Positions 53,643 through 63,120 of a DNA stretch of 64,000 nt are shown in pieces. Both the position numbers and the translations under genes were made by a program. How positions within the stretch are numbered: position 1 is the stretch's first letter; the number at the start of each line of letters is the position of its first letter. The stretch is from Clostridiaceae bacterium (GTDB taxonomy: Bacteria > Bacillota > Clostridia > Oscillospirales > Butyricicoccaceae). The notes below the pieces were generated by a model that had not been told where the DNA came from, did not search any database, and saw nothing but the letters and a program-made list of their open reading frames with translations. The stretch covers positions 1 through 64,000 of the forward strand of contig QXXE01000003.1 of assembly GCA_009911355.1 (NCBI GenBank), read 5' to 3'.

Positions 53643-54500
53643 TCAGCGGTTATAATCGCGATGCAGCATGGCAACACGGTAGCCCCTGCCCCGGATATGC
53701 TCACCAAGCGCCTCGGCAATTGCAACCGATCGATGCTTACCGCCTGTACAGCCGATGCAAACCGTTACTGAGAGCTTGCCCTCTGAAACATAATGCGGCA
53801 GCAGGTAATCAGTCAACGCACCCAAATACCCCATAAGTTCATCTGCCGCGCCGTCCTGAAAGACATAATCACGAACGGCCTTTTCCGTACCGTTATGCTC
53901 GCGCAGGCTGATTTCATAGTATGGGTTTGGCAGGAAACGCACATCGAATACCAAATCAGACTCGGGTGGGATACCGTACTTAAAGCCAAAGGATTCGACT
54001 GTGACCTCAAACAGCTTGTCTCGGTCGCTTGCAGAGAAAATGCCAATAATACGCTCGCGGAGTCCTGCGGCGGACAGCCGGGTCGTGTCGATTACATAAT
54101 CTGCCTTGCCGCGGATTCCCTCAAGCAGCGACCGCTCCTTCTGGATGGCCTGCATCATCCCAAGCCCGCTGTCCATCAGCGGGTGCTTGCGGCGGGTCTC
54201 CTTAAACCGGTTGATGAGCGTCGCAGTTTCGGTGTCCAGGAACAAAATCTCGACCTCACACCCCATTGTCTTAATCGCGTCAAGCGACTGAAACAGCTGG
54301 TCGAAATTTCCGCCTGCGCGCACATCGGTACACAGCGCAACCTTTTCATAGCGCTCTGCCGCATTCAGGCAGACCTCTGCAAATGTCGGGATCAGCGCGA
54401 GCGGCAGGTTATCTACACAGTAATAGCCAAGATCCTCCATCGACGCAACCGCACGGCTCTTTCCCGCGCCGGACATGCCCGAAATGATTAAAAAATACAT
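53643..54500 (-). CDS. rapZ: RNase adapter protein RapZ family (YvcJ-like)
   Basis: P-loop protein of 285 residues: Walker A GMSGAGKS (8-15), DNLPLALIPTF, and the C-terminal domain with IGCTGGKHRSVAIAEAL. In E. coli RapZ directs decay of the GlmZ small RNA; the Firmicute homologue YvcJ binds nucleotides and affects competence. GGGGAGAAAAG before the ATG. It lies between murB and whiA. Confidence 0.95.
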   Translation of the reverse strand: MYFLIISGMSGAGKSRAVASMEDLGYYCVDNLPLALIPTFAEVCLNAAERYEKVALCTDVRAGGNFDQLFQSLDAIKTMGCEVEILFLDTETATLINRFKETRRKHPLMDSGLGMMQAIQKERSLLEGIRGKADYVIDTTRLSAAGLRERIIGIFSASDRDKLFEVTVESFGFKYGIPPESDLVFDVRFLPNPYYEISLREHNGTEKAVRDYVFQDGAADELMGYLGALTDYLLPHYVSEGKLSVTVCIGCTGGKHRSVAIAEALGEHIRGRGYRVAMLHRDYNR

Positions 54501-54625
54501 CTTTTCTCCCCACCTTCCAATTTTTGAAGCACGGCTGAAAAACTGGCTGCCAGCCTTTATCCAGCGGGCATGGCAGCGCGTATCAAAAGAATGCCGTATT
54601 TACACAAATCTGTGCCTGCGCATGC

Positions 54626-55525
54626 TTACAGGAATTGTACTTCGCATTCGAGCGCCACGCCGAACGCTGACAGCACCCGCGCCTGCACCTCTTCAATCAG
54701 CCTGCGCATATCGTCCGCAGTTGCGCCGCCCCGGTTGATCAGGAAGCCTGCATGCTTTTCCGAGACCTGTGCGCCGCCGACTGAAAACCCTTTCAGACCG
54801 CAGTCCTCAATCAGCTTCCCGGCAAAATACCCCGTCGGGCGTTTGAAGGTCGATCCCGCCGAAGGGAACTCCAACGGCTGCTTATCCCGTCGGCGTGCGG
54901 CAAGATCATCCATTTTTGCACGGATTTCCACCGGGTCTCCCTGCCGGAGCTCCAATTCGGCAGAAAGGATGACCCGTGCAGGCGCCAGCTTGTATGCGCT
55001 CTCTCGATAGGCAAAACCGTGCTCTGCTCCGCGAAGGGTTCCCACGGTGCCATCCGGAAGGGCATATTGGGATTCTGTCACAATGTCCGACATACTTCCA
55101 TCATAAGCGCCCGCGTTCATAAACACCGCTCCGCCGACGCTTCCCGGTATCCCCGCGGCAAACTCCGCACCAGCCAGCCCATTTGCAAGCGCCGCCGCTG
55201 CAACCTGCGCCAGCGCCGCGCCGGACTGCGCGGAAACACGGGTACCCTCTACGCGAACCCGCGAGCGCCCCAATATACACACTACTACGCCAGGTATCCC
55301 TTCGTCCCTGACCAGCAGGTTAGATCCCCTGCCCAGAATGGTAACCCGCTCGCCGGTGCCATGCAACGCGTCAAGCAGCTCCGGCAGTGGCGTATCCGGC
55401 GTAAGATGGATGAAATAACGGGCAGGCCCTCCAATGCGGAAGGTTGTGTGAAGGCTCATCGGCTCATTTTCGAGTACCTCTATCGTATCAAGAAACGGTT
55501 TCACCGCTGTTTGTATCCGCGTCAT
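54626..55525 (-). CDS. murB: UDP-N-acetylenolpyruvoylglucosamine reductase
   Basis: FAD enzyme that completes UDP-MurNAc for peptidoglycan. The PCMH FAD domain has ILGRGSNLLVRDEGI and GIPGSVGGAVFMNAGAYDG; the catalytic Ser lies in PSAGSTFKRPTG and the closing Glu in ALECEVQFL. The type II form without the extra loop fits this length (299 residues). ATG giving MTRIQTAVKPF has AGGAGGGA seven bases upstream. 125 bases before rapZ. Confidence 0.96.
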   Translation of the reverse strand: MTRIQTAVKPFLDTIEVLENEPMSLHTTFRIGGPARYFIHLTPDTPLPELLDALHGTGERVTILGRGSNLLVRDEGIPGVVVCILGRSRVRVEGTRVSAQSGAALAQVAAAALANGLAGAEFAAGIPGSVGGAVFMNAGAYDGSMSDIVTESQYALPDGTVGTLRGAEHGFAYRESAYKLAPARVILSAELELRQGDPVEIRAKMDDLAARRRDKQPLEFPSAGSTFKRPTGYFAGKLIEDCGLKGFSVGGAQVSEKHAGFLINRGGATADDMRRLIEEVQARVLSAFGVALECEVQFL

Positions 55526-55703
55526 GCATTCCCTCCTGCACAAAACCAAACATCACTATTACCAGTATAGCATCCCAGCCTGATAAAATCCATAAAAATC
55601 TTCCAGCACAAAAAACTTCGCCCTATTTCTGCGGCCAGCCACAGGAAAACGGCAGAGCAGTTTCCCTTCTCTGCCGTTGGTTTTTTGCGTATCCGCAATC
55701 AGG

Positions 55704-57221
55704 TCAGACTTGGCCCGCTTCCTGTGCTCTTGCGGCAGCAATTTCTTCCCGCAGCCGTCGCCGTGTATCATCAAACAGCAATTCCTGGTTGTGACGGAAA
55801 TATGCATCGCAGCCAAAATTCTCAATCAGCCAGCTTGTATCATATCCAGCTGTGAGCTCGGTCACAAAAATCACCATTTCCTGCCCTTGCCCCAGGCTTT
55901 CCTCAAGGAACCGGAACGCATTGTCCATATACCGTACCGCATCCTCCCCAAGCGCGCTGCGGGTTTCGGTCTCTGTGCGGAACCATTCGCGGACCCGTTC
56001 CATTGCATCTGCCTGCCCCCCGCTGCGCAGCCGCTCCTGGTATGTTTCGAGCAGTGCCGCCTCCTTTTGCAGCAAGCTTCTCCGCTCCGGGTCAAGCCGC
56101 CCGGCCTCCCGTTCCAAGCGCAGCTGCGCATAACGCCCTTCTGCGAGCGTGCCCAATGCGCTTTCCGGCCCTGCTCCTTCGCCAATCCGTTCCCGCAGTG
56201 ACAGCAGCGAACCATGGAGCGCCGTAACCAATGCGTCTTGTAGCCTGGCCGCGCGGGCGGATTCCCCAAGACGCGAAAACAACAGCCCCAACACAGACAG
56301 CCGTTCGTCGAAAGGGGCATTGCGCAGCTCCGACGCAGTCACCGTCTGCCATCGTCCTGCAAGAACCTCTTCAACATGGTACGTGCGCTGGTATTTGTAA
56401 TACAATTCAAGATAATTTGCAAAATCCTTTGCGATGCGCGGCAGCTGGATATACTGCCCGATCACCTCGCGCGATGCCTGCATCCCAAGCTCTTCATAAA
56501 CCGTCAGAAGCTCAGACAAGTCCTCCCAGCCGCGCGCGGTTGCAAACTGCGGCCCGTCCTGCGAAGTCTCAATCCGGTAAAAGCAATCCTTCCTGATATC
56601 GAGATAAGAAACAACCGCCCCATGAAGCCCCTTCCGCACGGCGTATTCCTTCCAAACGGCGAAATCCTCTTCCACGTCAATACGCTTAACGCGGTCCAGC
56701 GTGACGACATCGAAATCACGCACCGACTTGTTATATTCCGGCGGGTTGCCCGCTGCCGCGATCAGCCATCCTTCTGGCAAGCGCTGGTTGCCAAAGGTCT
56801 TGCACTGCAAAAACTGCAACATCATAGGCGCCAGGGTTTCCGAGACGCAATTGATTTCGTCAAGGAACAAAATCCCTTCCCGCAGCCCGGTGCGCTCCAT
56901 CAGCCGGTAAACCGACGCCAGGATCTCACTCATCGTATATTCCGTGACTGCAACCTCTTCGCCGCCATAGCTGCGGTGCTCAATAAACGGCAGGCCGACT
57001 GCGCTTTGACGGGTATGATGGGTAATCGTATATGCAACCAGCCCCACGCCGTTTTCAGCTGCAACCTGCTCCATGATCTGGGTTTTCCCAATCCCGGGAG
57101 GCCCCATCAGTAAAACCGGGCGCTGCCGCACCGCAGGGATGCGGTAATTGCCAAGCGCATCCTTCGCCAGATAGGCGCGGAGCGTATCGCTGAGCTGCTG
57201 TTTTGCCTGCCTAATATTCAT
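55704..57221 (-). CDS. MoxR-type AAA ATPase
   Basis: 505-residue AAA+ protein. Walker A GPPGIGKT (40-47), Walker B ILFLDEINC, sensor 1 AAAGNPPEYN and the arginine-finger region around TLDRVKRIDV are present in residues 1-210. The C-terminal 290 residues are helical with no recognised domain. MoxR ATPases act with VWA proteins as chaperones or metal-insertion machines. Its ATG overlaps the VWA gene stop by four bases (ATGA), so the two proteins are probably made together. Confidence 0.88.
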   Translation of the reverse strand: MNIRQAKQQLSDTLRAYLAKDALGNYRIPAVRQRPVLLMGPPGIGKTQIMEQVAAENGVGLVAYTITHHTRQSAVGLPFIEHRSYGGEEVAVTEYTMSEILASVYRLMERTGLREGILFLDEINCVSETLAPMMLQFLQCKTFGNQRLPEGWLIAAAGNPPEYNKSVRDFDVVTLDRVKRIDVEEDFAVWKEYAVRKGLHGAVVSYLDIRKDCFYRIETSQDGPQFATARGWEDLSELLTVYEELGMQASREVIGQYIQLPRIAKDFANYLELYYKYQRTYHVEEVLAGRWQTVTASELRNAPFDERLSVLGLLFSRLGESARAARLQDALVTALHGSLLSLRERIGEGAGPESALGTLAEGRYAQLRLEREAGRLDPERRSLLQKEAALLETYQERLRSGGQADAMERVREWFRTETETRSALGEDAVRYMDNAFRFLEESLGQGQEMVIFVTELTAGYDTSWLIENFGCDAYFRHNQELLFDDTRRRLREEIAAARAQEAGQV

Positions 57222-58549
57222 CTATTGTTCTCCTCCCCTTTGCGCACGTCCTGCCCGAGCCCATCCTCGCCGAGTACCAGCCGCACCGCCCACGGCGGGA
57301 CCCGTACTGACAGCGGCGGTTCTTCCAGCAACACGAACGCAGTCTCATAAGGCGGGCGCTTTTCGGGATAAATCCCCATGCCGTCGGTGAAATAGACCAG
57401 CCCGCGCAGCTTTGCCAGTTCCCCCATCGCTTGCAGCTCGCGGACACGGTCGAACACCGGACGGAAATCCGTCGCGCTGCCGCCCGCAAGCGTAAAGCGT
57501 TCCATATATTCACGCAAATCATCGTTGTCATGGATCACGGTATCCGAGCGCAGATGGTCATCGCACTGCATAATCCGGATGTGAACCCGCCGGGCAAAGG
57601 TTTCCGTACTGCGCAGCACCGCGTAAGTGCAGGCAAGGAACTGCCGCACCAGCTCACCCGAGGTAGACATCGAGGTATCGACTGCCACGACAAAGTCCTC
57701 GATCCGGCGGTCCTCTTTGGTTTCCGGCGGCTCGACCAGCGGCATATTGCCATAAATTTGCAGCCCATAGGCATAGAACCCATAGTCAAACGCATCCCCG
57801 TCCACCGCCATCACCTCGCGCGGGGCGGCAAACCGCCGCAGGAACGCGCGGTAATCCACGCCCTCCCGCGCCGCAACCCGCAGCTGCTCCAGCACGGCTT
57901 CCCCGCCTGCCGCCTGGCCTGCAAGCACGGTTTCCATCCCGGTCTGCGCCTTTTCGGCAAGGCTTTGCCAGCGCTGGTCTTGACGCTCGTTCTGTTCACG
58001 GCTTTCACGTTCCGCAGGCGCCCACAGCCCGTGGTCGTCCACGAAGAAAGCAATTTCCAGCTGCGCGAGTTCAAACTCCGTCAGCCGCTGCCGAAGCAAG
58101 TGGCGGTAAATCCCCTCAGCGGTCAGGACACGCATTTCGCGCAGGCATTCTCCGTAAAATTTCCGGCGTTTCGGGCTGTTCGCGCCCTCCAAACAGGGCA
58201 CATGCAGCCCGTCCAGAATGCTTTCAACCGCCGCGTCGCATGCAAGATCCCACATCCGCGCATCACGCCCCTGCTTCTTTGCGAGATGCCGCAGCATACA
58301 ATGCAGCACAACATGCATATATGCGCGGTTCACCAGCGTCCTTGCGCGCAGGAAGCGGTCAGCAAGATACGCACCGTTATAATAGAGCACCTCGCCATCC
58401 GTTGCCAGCGAAACCGTTACGCCATCCCCTGCCCGGAACCCTAGTGCACAAAGCGCCGCGTCCAAGTATGGGAGATGCATATAAAGCTCATTGCGGGCGG
58501 CAGACAAAATATCCTGCCCAATTTCCGCCAGCGGACGGGTTTCCGCCAT
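57218..58549 (-). CDS. VWA-domain protein with N-terminal DUF2201/metallopeptidase-like domain
   Basis: 443 residues. The N-terminal part (about 1-170) resembles the putative metallopeptidase of DUF2201 proteins: VNRAYMHVVLHCMLRHLAKK has His79, His83 and His88 but no HExxH glutamate, so peptidase activity is doubtful. The C-terminal VWA-like domain has the metal site DTSMS (Asp291, Ser293, Ser295). Such proteins are partners of MoxR ATPases. ATG giving MAETRPLAEIG has AAAGGAGG upstream. Middle gene of the three-gene operon. Confidence 0.85.
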   Translation of the reverse strand: MAETRPLAEIGQDILSAARNELYMHLPYLDAALCALGFRAGDGVTVSLATDGEVLYYNGAYLADRFLRARTLVNRAYMHVVLHCMLRHLAKKQGRDARMWDLACDAAVESILDGLHVPCLEGANSPKRRKFYGECLREMRVLTAEGIYRHLLRQRLTEFELAQLEIAFFVDDHGLWAPAERESREQNERQDQRWQSLAEKAQTGMETVLAGQAAGGEAVLEQLRVAAREGVDYRAFLRRFAAPREVMAVDGDAFDYGFYAYGLQIYGNMPLVEPPETKEDRRIEDFVVAVDTSMSTSGELVRQFLACTYAVLRSTETFARRVHIRIMQCDDHLRSDTVIHDNDDLREYMERFTLAGGSATDFRPVFDRVRELQAMGELAKLRGLVYFTDGMGIYPEKRPPYETAFVLLEEPPLSVRVPPWAVRLVLGEDGLGQDVRKGEENNR

Positions 58550-58577
58550 ACCATGTCCTCCTTTCCCGCTGCATTTC

Positions 58578-59546
58578 TCAAAGGTCAAACTGTTTCACCT
58601 GCGGGCTGCCGCGGCGCTTTTCCTCTAACAGCAGCGCAAGCGCCCCGGTATCCCCTCGTTCCCGCGCCGCCGCACAAGCTTCCGCAAGCAGTTCCGGCGA
58701 GGGTTCGGTTTCCCGCAGCAGGAACCCAATCCCCTCTGCATCGCGCTCAGCCAATCGCCAGTGCAGCGCCTGCCTGACATGCCCGCGCAAATACGCGAGA
58801 TATTGCCCCCGTGCTTCTTCACCGAGCCCAAATGGATCTCTCAGCCGGTACCATGCAATCCGCAGCGCGGTGCCTTCCTCGTGCTCGGCACGCAGAAACC
58901 CCTCCCACAGACGGTCGTAGCGCTGGATATCAAACTGCTTGCGCTCAAAGCAATGATGATACGGGTAGCCTGCGCCCAAAATGCGGAGGTCAAAATGGTG
59001 CGCCGGGCAATTTTCCTCGTAGCTTTCAAAATATTCCGGGAAAAGAAGCCGTGCGGACTGGCCATCCGGTTCCGCAATGCAGACATCCAGTTCACAGGTG
59101 AGTACATCGCACAAATACGCAAGGGTCTCGCCTTGAAGCCCCTGTTCCCTTACCAGCTGAAAGCTGTCAAGCGCCCGGCAATTCATAAACACACTGCCGC
59201 CCCATGTGCGGATATGATCAAACAATGTAAGCTTTTTAAGTTGCCCGCAGTTTAAAAATGCGTAATTCCCGATCCGGAGCAGCGTCCTTGGAAGCGACAG
59301 CGCACGGAGCCCGCAGTTATCCCAGTCGCGGGCGGAGGGCGCGCCAATCACCGTTACCTGTTCGCCGTCTGCCTCGCGCCCGCCTGCCGCAAGGGCATGT
59401 CCGCCGAGCGCCGTCACCGGCAGGCCAAACAGCTCCTCCGGCAGCACTGCTTCCTCGTCACAGGTCACTGCCCGCAGAAGCTCTATCCCTTCCGCAGAAC
59501 GCCGGACCGTAAGCCGCCAATTGCTTGCGCCGCTGACCGTTTCCAT
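58578..59546 (-). CDS. BspA-like leucine-rich-repeat protein
   Basis: 322 residues, no signal peptide or membrane segment, so probably cytoplasmic. Residues about 20-150 hold BspA-type (LRR_5) repeats: LPEELFGLPVTALGGHALAA, LSLPRTLLRIGNYAFLNCGQ, VFMNCRALDSFQLVREQG. The C-terminal half is helical and ends in a charged segment. ATG giving METVSGASNW is chosen for AGGAGGT upstream. First gene of the operon, 28 bases before the VWA gene; an adaptor or substrate-selecting role is inferred from position. Confidence 0.75.
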   Translation of the reverse strand: METVSGASNWRLTVRRSAEGIELLRAVTCDEEAVLPEELFGLPVTALGGHALAAGGREADGEQVTVIGAPSARDWDNCGLRALSLPRTLLRIGNYAFLNCGQLKKLTLFDHIRTWGGSVFMNCRALDSFQLVREQGLQGETLAYLCDVLTCELDVCIAEPDGQSARLLFPEYFESYEENCPAHHFDLRILGAGYPYHHCFERKQFDIQRYDRLWEGFLRAEHEEGTALRIAWYRLRDPFGLGEEARGQYLAYLRGHVRQALHWRLAERDAEGIGFLLRETEPSPELLAEACAAARERGDTGALALLLEEKRRGSPQVKQFDL

Positions 59547-59766
59547 TCCCTGCACCTCCTGAATCCTGCGGGCTTCCCTGCCCGCTCCATGTAAAAGTAT
59601 AGCACAATTCCCCGCATCCCAAAAGGGCTTTTCTCACAAAACTGCACGTCCGCCAGGAAAACCGGTTTTTCATTTTTTGTTGCCGATTTGCAATTTACTT
59701 TTCTTGGAAGCTATGATAAAATTACGCTGCAAAAACAACCACAGCACCCAAAACGGAGGATATTTC

Positions 59767-60141
59767 ATGCGCGGTAAAGACCTACAACCCAGTGAACTGA
59801 AAATCATGAACATTGTATGGCAGGAACACCCCATACCAGCCAAACGGATCGTACAGCTCCTGACGCCGGAAACCGGCTGGTCAAAAAACACGATCTACAC
59901 GCTGACGACGCGCATCATCGCCAAAGGGTTCATCCGCCGGACCGATCCCGGCTTTGTCTGCGAACCGCTGGTGACACGCGAGGAAGTGCAGCGCAGGGAA
60001 AACCAGTCCCTGCTTAACCGCCTATACGGCGGCTCGGCTGTGCTGCTGTTTGCGCGGATGTTGGGAGATTCTGCACTGAAAAAGGATGAAATTGCTGAGC
60101 TGAGGAACCTGTTGGCCGAAGCTGAAAAGAATGCTGAATAA
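59767..60141 (+). CDS. BlaI/MecI/CopY family transcriptional repressor
   Basis: 124-residue winged-helix repressor: LQPSELKIMNIVWQEHPIPA, then TGWSKNTIYTLTTRIIAKGF in the recognition helix, and a C-terminal dimerisation tail. Members are inactivated by a BlaR1-type membrane protease or by copper; no such partner is adjacent, only tex downstream in opposite orientation. ATG follows GGAGGA; a TTGCAA / TATGAT promoter lies about 65 bases upstream. It is divergent from the LRR-VWA-MoxR operon and could regulate it. Confidence 0.9.
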   Translation: MRGKDLQPSELKIMNIVWQEHPIPAKRIVQLLTPETGWSKNTIYTLTTRIIAKGFIRRTDPGFVCEPLVTREEVQRRENQSLLNRLYGGSAVLLFARMLGDSALKKDEIAELRNLLAEAEKNAE

Positions 60142-60149
60142 ACCAACGC

Positions 60150-60186
60150 AAAACGGAGCCGTTTTCACAGCGGCTCCGTTTTTTTT
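60150..60186 (+). terminator. terminator of the blaI-like gene
   Basis: AAAACGGAGCCG/CGGCTCCGTTTT arms with a 9-base loop, followed by eight T in total. It starts eight bases past the stop; the A-run on its left can serve tex on the other strand. Confidence 0.9.
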
Positions 60187-60192
60187 CATCCG

Positions 60193-62343
60193 TTACGGCT
60201 GGCGCATGGTCAGCCCGATACGTTTTTTCTTTTCATCGACCTCTGTAACCCAGACCGTGACCACGTCACCGACCCGCAGGAGCTCCGATGGATGGCGTAC
60301 ACGCTTTTTCAGCTTTGAAATATGCACAAGCCCATCCTGATGCACCCCAATATCAACGAATGCGCCAAAGTCGATCACATTGCGCACCGTGCCCTGCAGC
60401 TCCATGCCCGGCTTGAGGTCTTTCAGCTCCATCACGTCGGTGCGCAGCACTGGGGGCGGCAGTTCGTCGCGCGGGTCGCGCCCCGGCTTGAGCAGCTCCT
60501 TGATGATGTCCTGGATTGTCGGCACGCCTGCGCCGCACTGCTCTGCCAGCGCCGGAAGCCCCGCTGATTCCGCGCGGGTTTTCAGCTCCCCGATATTCCC
60601 GCTGCGCACATCTTCCAGCGTATATCCGCACGCCGCAAGCAGCTTTTCCGCCGCTGGGTAGCTCTCCGGATGGACGCCGGTGTGATCCAGCACGCTCGCG
60701 CTCTCGGGCACCCGCAGGAAGCCCGCACACTGCTCGAACGCCTTCGGGCCAAGCTTCGGCACCTTCAGCAGCTGCTTGCGAGCCGTGAAAACGCCGTTTT
60801 CCTCGCGGAACTTGACGATATTCTTGGCGGTCGTAGCAGTCAGCCCCGACACCCGCTGCAAAAGCGACGGGGAAGCCGTATTCGCGTCTACACCGACTGC
60901 GTTCACGCAGTCCTCGACCACGCCGCCCAGCGTCTCGCCCAACCGCGCCTGCGGCATATCGTGCTGGTACTGCCCGACCCCGATTGCCTTCGGGTCGATC
61001 TTGACCAGCTCGGCGAGCGGGTCCTGAAGCCGCCGCGCGATCGACACCGCGCTGCGCAAATTCACGTCGAACTCCGGGAATTCCTCCGCAGCCAGCTTGC
61101 TTGCCGAATAGACCGACGCGCCTGCTTCGTTGACGATCATATAGCTGACCCCGCCGCCCAGCCGCTTGATGAGCTCCACCGCCATTTGCTCGGTTTCCCG
61201 GCTTGCGGTGCCGTTGCCGATGGCGATATGCTCCACACCGTGCTTCCGGATGAGCGCGGACAGCCGCGTGATGCACTCTTCCTTCTGGCGCGCGCCGTGG
61301 GTGGGATAAACGACGGCGGTATCCAGCACCTTGCCCGTGCCGTCGACCACCGCGACCTTGCAGCCCATACGGTAGCCGGGGTCGAGCCCCATTGTGACCC
61401 TTCCCTTCACTGGCGGCTGCATCAGCAGCGGGCGCAGGTTCAGTGCAAACATTTTAATGGCGCCCTCGTCGGCCTCTTCGGTTAGCAGCGCGCGCATTTC
61501 GCGTTCCAGCGAGGGCTGGATCAGCCGGTCATACGCATCGTCGGCGGCATCGCGCACGAATGCCATTGCCGCCCGCCCCGGCACGCACGCACGCCGCACC
61601 GCGATATGTGCTTCTTCCGCATCCAGGTCGACCGAAACCTTGAGCACGCCCTCCCGTTCACCGCGATTGACCGCAAGGGTCTGATAGCCCTGCATCCGGT
61701 TCAGTGGGCACTTGAAATCATAATATAACCGGTAAACAGTATCCTCCGGCTCCTTTTCAGCCGCCTTTGATATCAGCACAGCCCGCCGCAGATACAGGCT
61801 GCGCAGTGCCTTCCGGAGCGCTGCATCGTCAGAAATCCACTCGGCAATGATATCGCTCGCACCTTGAAGCGCGTCCTCGACCGTCTCTACGCCCTTCTCT
61901 GGATCAAGAAAATCCCGCGCGGCTTCCTCCGGCGGCGGGCAGGGCTCGTCCAGAGAGAAAAACATCGCGGCAAGGGGTTCCAGCCCCTTCTCGCGGGCAA
62001 CCGTCGCACGTGTGCGGCGCTTCTGCTTATAGGGGCGGTAAAGGTCCTCGACTTCTGCAAGCGTCGCGGCCGCGTCGATAGCTGCGGCAAGCTCATCGGT
62101 CAGCTTGCCCTGCCCTTCAACTGCGGTTTTGACCTCACCTTTGCGGGCTTCCAGGTTCCGTAAATATTGCAGCCGGTCAGCAAGTGTGCGCAGAAGCTGG
62201 TCATCCATTGAGCCGTGCAGCTCCTTGCGGTAACGGGCGATAAACGGGATGGTATTGCCCTCGTCGATCAGCTTGACGACGTTTTCAACATAGCTTTCCT
62301 TCTGCCCAAGCTCCTTAGCGAGCGTTTGTATCATTGCGTCCAT
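60193..62343 (-). CDS. tex: Tex family RNA-binding transcription accessory protein
   Basis: 716-residue Tex/Spt6-like protein. It has the helical N-terminal domain (GNTIPFIARYRKELHGSMDD, YRPYKQKRRTRATVARE), a YqgF/RNase H-like domain (TMGLDPGYRMGCKVAVVDGT), helix-hairpin-helix pair, and a C-terminal S1 RNA-binding domain (GMELQGTVRNVIDFGAFVDI). Tex binds nucleic acid and affects transcription and virulence gene expression in several bacteria. ATG with AAGAGGAGA upstream. Confidence 0.96.
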   Translation of the reverse strand: MDAMIQTLAKELGQKESYVENVVKLIDEGNTIPFIARYRKELHGSMDDQLLRTLADRLQYLRNLEARKGEVKTAVEGQGKLTDELAAAIDAAATLAEVEDLYRPYKQKRRTRATVAREKGLEPLAAMFFSLDEPCPPPEEAARDFLDPEKGVETVEDALQGASDIIAEWISDDAALRKALRSLYLRRAVLISKAAEKEPEDTVYRLYYDFKCPLNRMQGYQTLAVNRGEREGVLKVSVDLDAEEAHIAVRRACVPGRAAMAFVRDAADDAYDRLIQPSLEREMRALLTEEADEGAIKMFALNLRPLLMQPPVKGRVTMGLDPGYRMGCKVAVVDGTGKVLDTAVVYPTHGARQKEECITRLSALIRKHGVEHIAIGNGTASRETEQMAVELIKRLGGGVSYMIVNEAGASVYSASKLAAEEFPEFDVNLRSAVSIARRLQDPLAELVKIDPKAIGVGQYQHDMPQARLGETLGGVVEDCVNAVGVDANTASPSLLQRVSGLTATTAKNIVKFREENGVFTARKQLLKVPKLGPKAFEQCAGFLRVPESASVLDHTGVHPESYPAAEKLLAACGYTLEDVRSGNIGELKTRAESAGLPALAEQCGAGVPTIQDIIKELLKPGRDPRDELPPPVLRTDVMELKDLKPGMELQGTVRNVIDFGAFVDIGVHQDGLVHISKLKKRVRHPSELLRVGDVVTVWVTEVDEKKKRIGLTMRQP

Positions 62344-62483
62344 TACGAAAATCTCCTCTTAGGGTCTCAAAATTTGGATACCCTTAGTTTAACGGAAAAA
62401 GGCAGAAATGTCCAGCGCTTTTTCCGCCCTTTTGACTGCTTTTATCACGCAGGACCGGCTGCACCCAGACCCGCTCCGCCCTC

Positions 62484-62561
62484 GGCAGGGCTCTGCCCTG
62501 CACCCGCGATTTTTTTGTAAAAAAATCGAGTAAAAACTTCATTCCGCCTGCGGGCGGGACG
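62484..62561. repeat. modular palindromic repeat, copy 3 (between tex and rnpB)
   Basis: GCAGGGC-TCT-GCCCTGC (62485-62501), then CGATTTTTTT-GT-AAAAAAATCG (62507-62528), then GAGTAAAAACTTCATTCCGC and CTGCGGGCGGGACG. It matches the left part of copy 1 in the same order and spacing. Confidence 0.8.
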
Positions 62562-62596
62562 CAAACACAAAATTTCCGCAAAAATCTCGTCTCCTC

Positions 62597-62626
62597 TTGC
62601 AGTCTGTCTCCAAAGTATGGTATAAT
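62597..62626 (+). promoter_or_regulatory. rnpB promoter
   Basis: TTGCAG (62597-62602), 18-base spacer, TATAAT (62621-62626), seven bases before the first RNase P RNA base. Confidence 0.75.
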
Positions 62627-62632
62627 TAGTTT

Positions 62633-62973
62633 GTGAGTAAGCCAGGCGGTTGCGTATCGGTGCGAGCCGGTATGAGGAAAGTCCGCGCTGCACAGGGCAA
62701 GGATAACAGATAACGTCTGCCGGGGGCGACCCTAGGAATAGTGCAACAGAGAAATACCGCCGTGCGCCCCGGTGCATGGTAAGGGTGGAAAGGCGAGGTA
62801 AGAGCTCACCACGCCCCGTGGTAACACGGGGGGTCTGTAAACTCTATCCGCAGCAACATCGACAGGGGCTACAGCTTGCCCGGCTGCCCCGAAGGATGGC
62901 TAGAGGCGTGCGGCGACGCGCGTCCCAGATAGATGACCGCCAAATACAGAACGCGGCTTACAGGCTTACTCAC
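62633..62973 (+). ncRNA. rnpB: RNase P RNA, bacterial type A
   Basis: The catalytic RNA that matures tRNA 5' ends. The ends pair as helix P1 (GTGAGTAAGCC with GGCTTACTCAC). The conserved regions are present in order: GAGGAAAGTCC, CAACAGAGAAATACCGCC, GGTAAGGGTGGAAAGGCGAG, AGATAGATGACCGCC and ACAGAACGCGGCTTAC. The layout fits the ancestral type A rather than the Bacillus type B. About 341 bases, with own promoter and terminator. Confidence 0.97.
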
Positions 62974-62984
62974 ACCACAACAGG

Positions 62985-63008
62985 CTCCCCTCTTTGGGGA
63001 GTTTTTTT
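62985..63008 (+). terminator. rnpB terminator
   Basis: CTCCCC-TCTTT-GGGGAG followed by seven T, 12 bases past the P1 helix. Confidence 0.9.
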
Positions 63009-63120
63009 ATGTCCCCAGCCCGGCCGCATGGTTTTTTCCAGTTTTGTATGGATTTCTCTTGAATTTGCATGCCTGCCAGTGTATGATAAAAAGGAACTCA
63101 AAAAATAGGAGGCTGTTCTT

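Noticed and set aside
60353-61276. 307-codon minus-strand open frame inside tex
   Set aside because: It overlaps tex in another frame on the same strand and reads as Arg/Gly/Ala-rich sequence without any family pattern.
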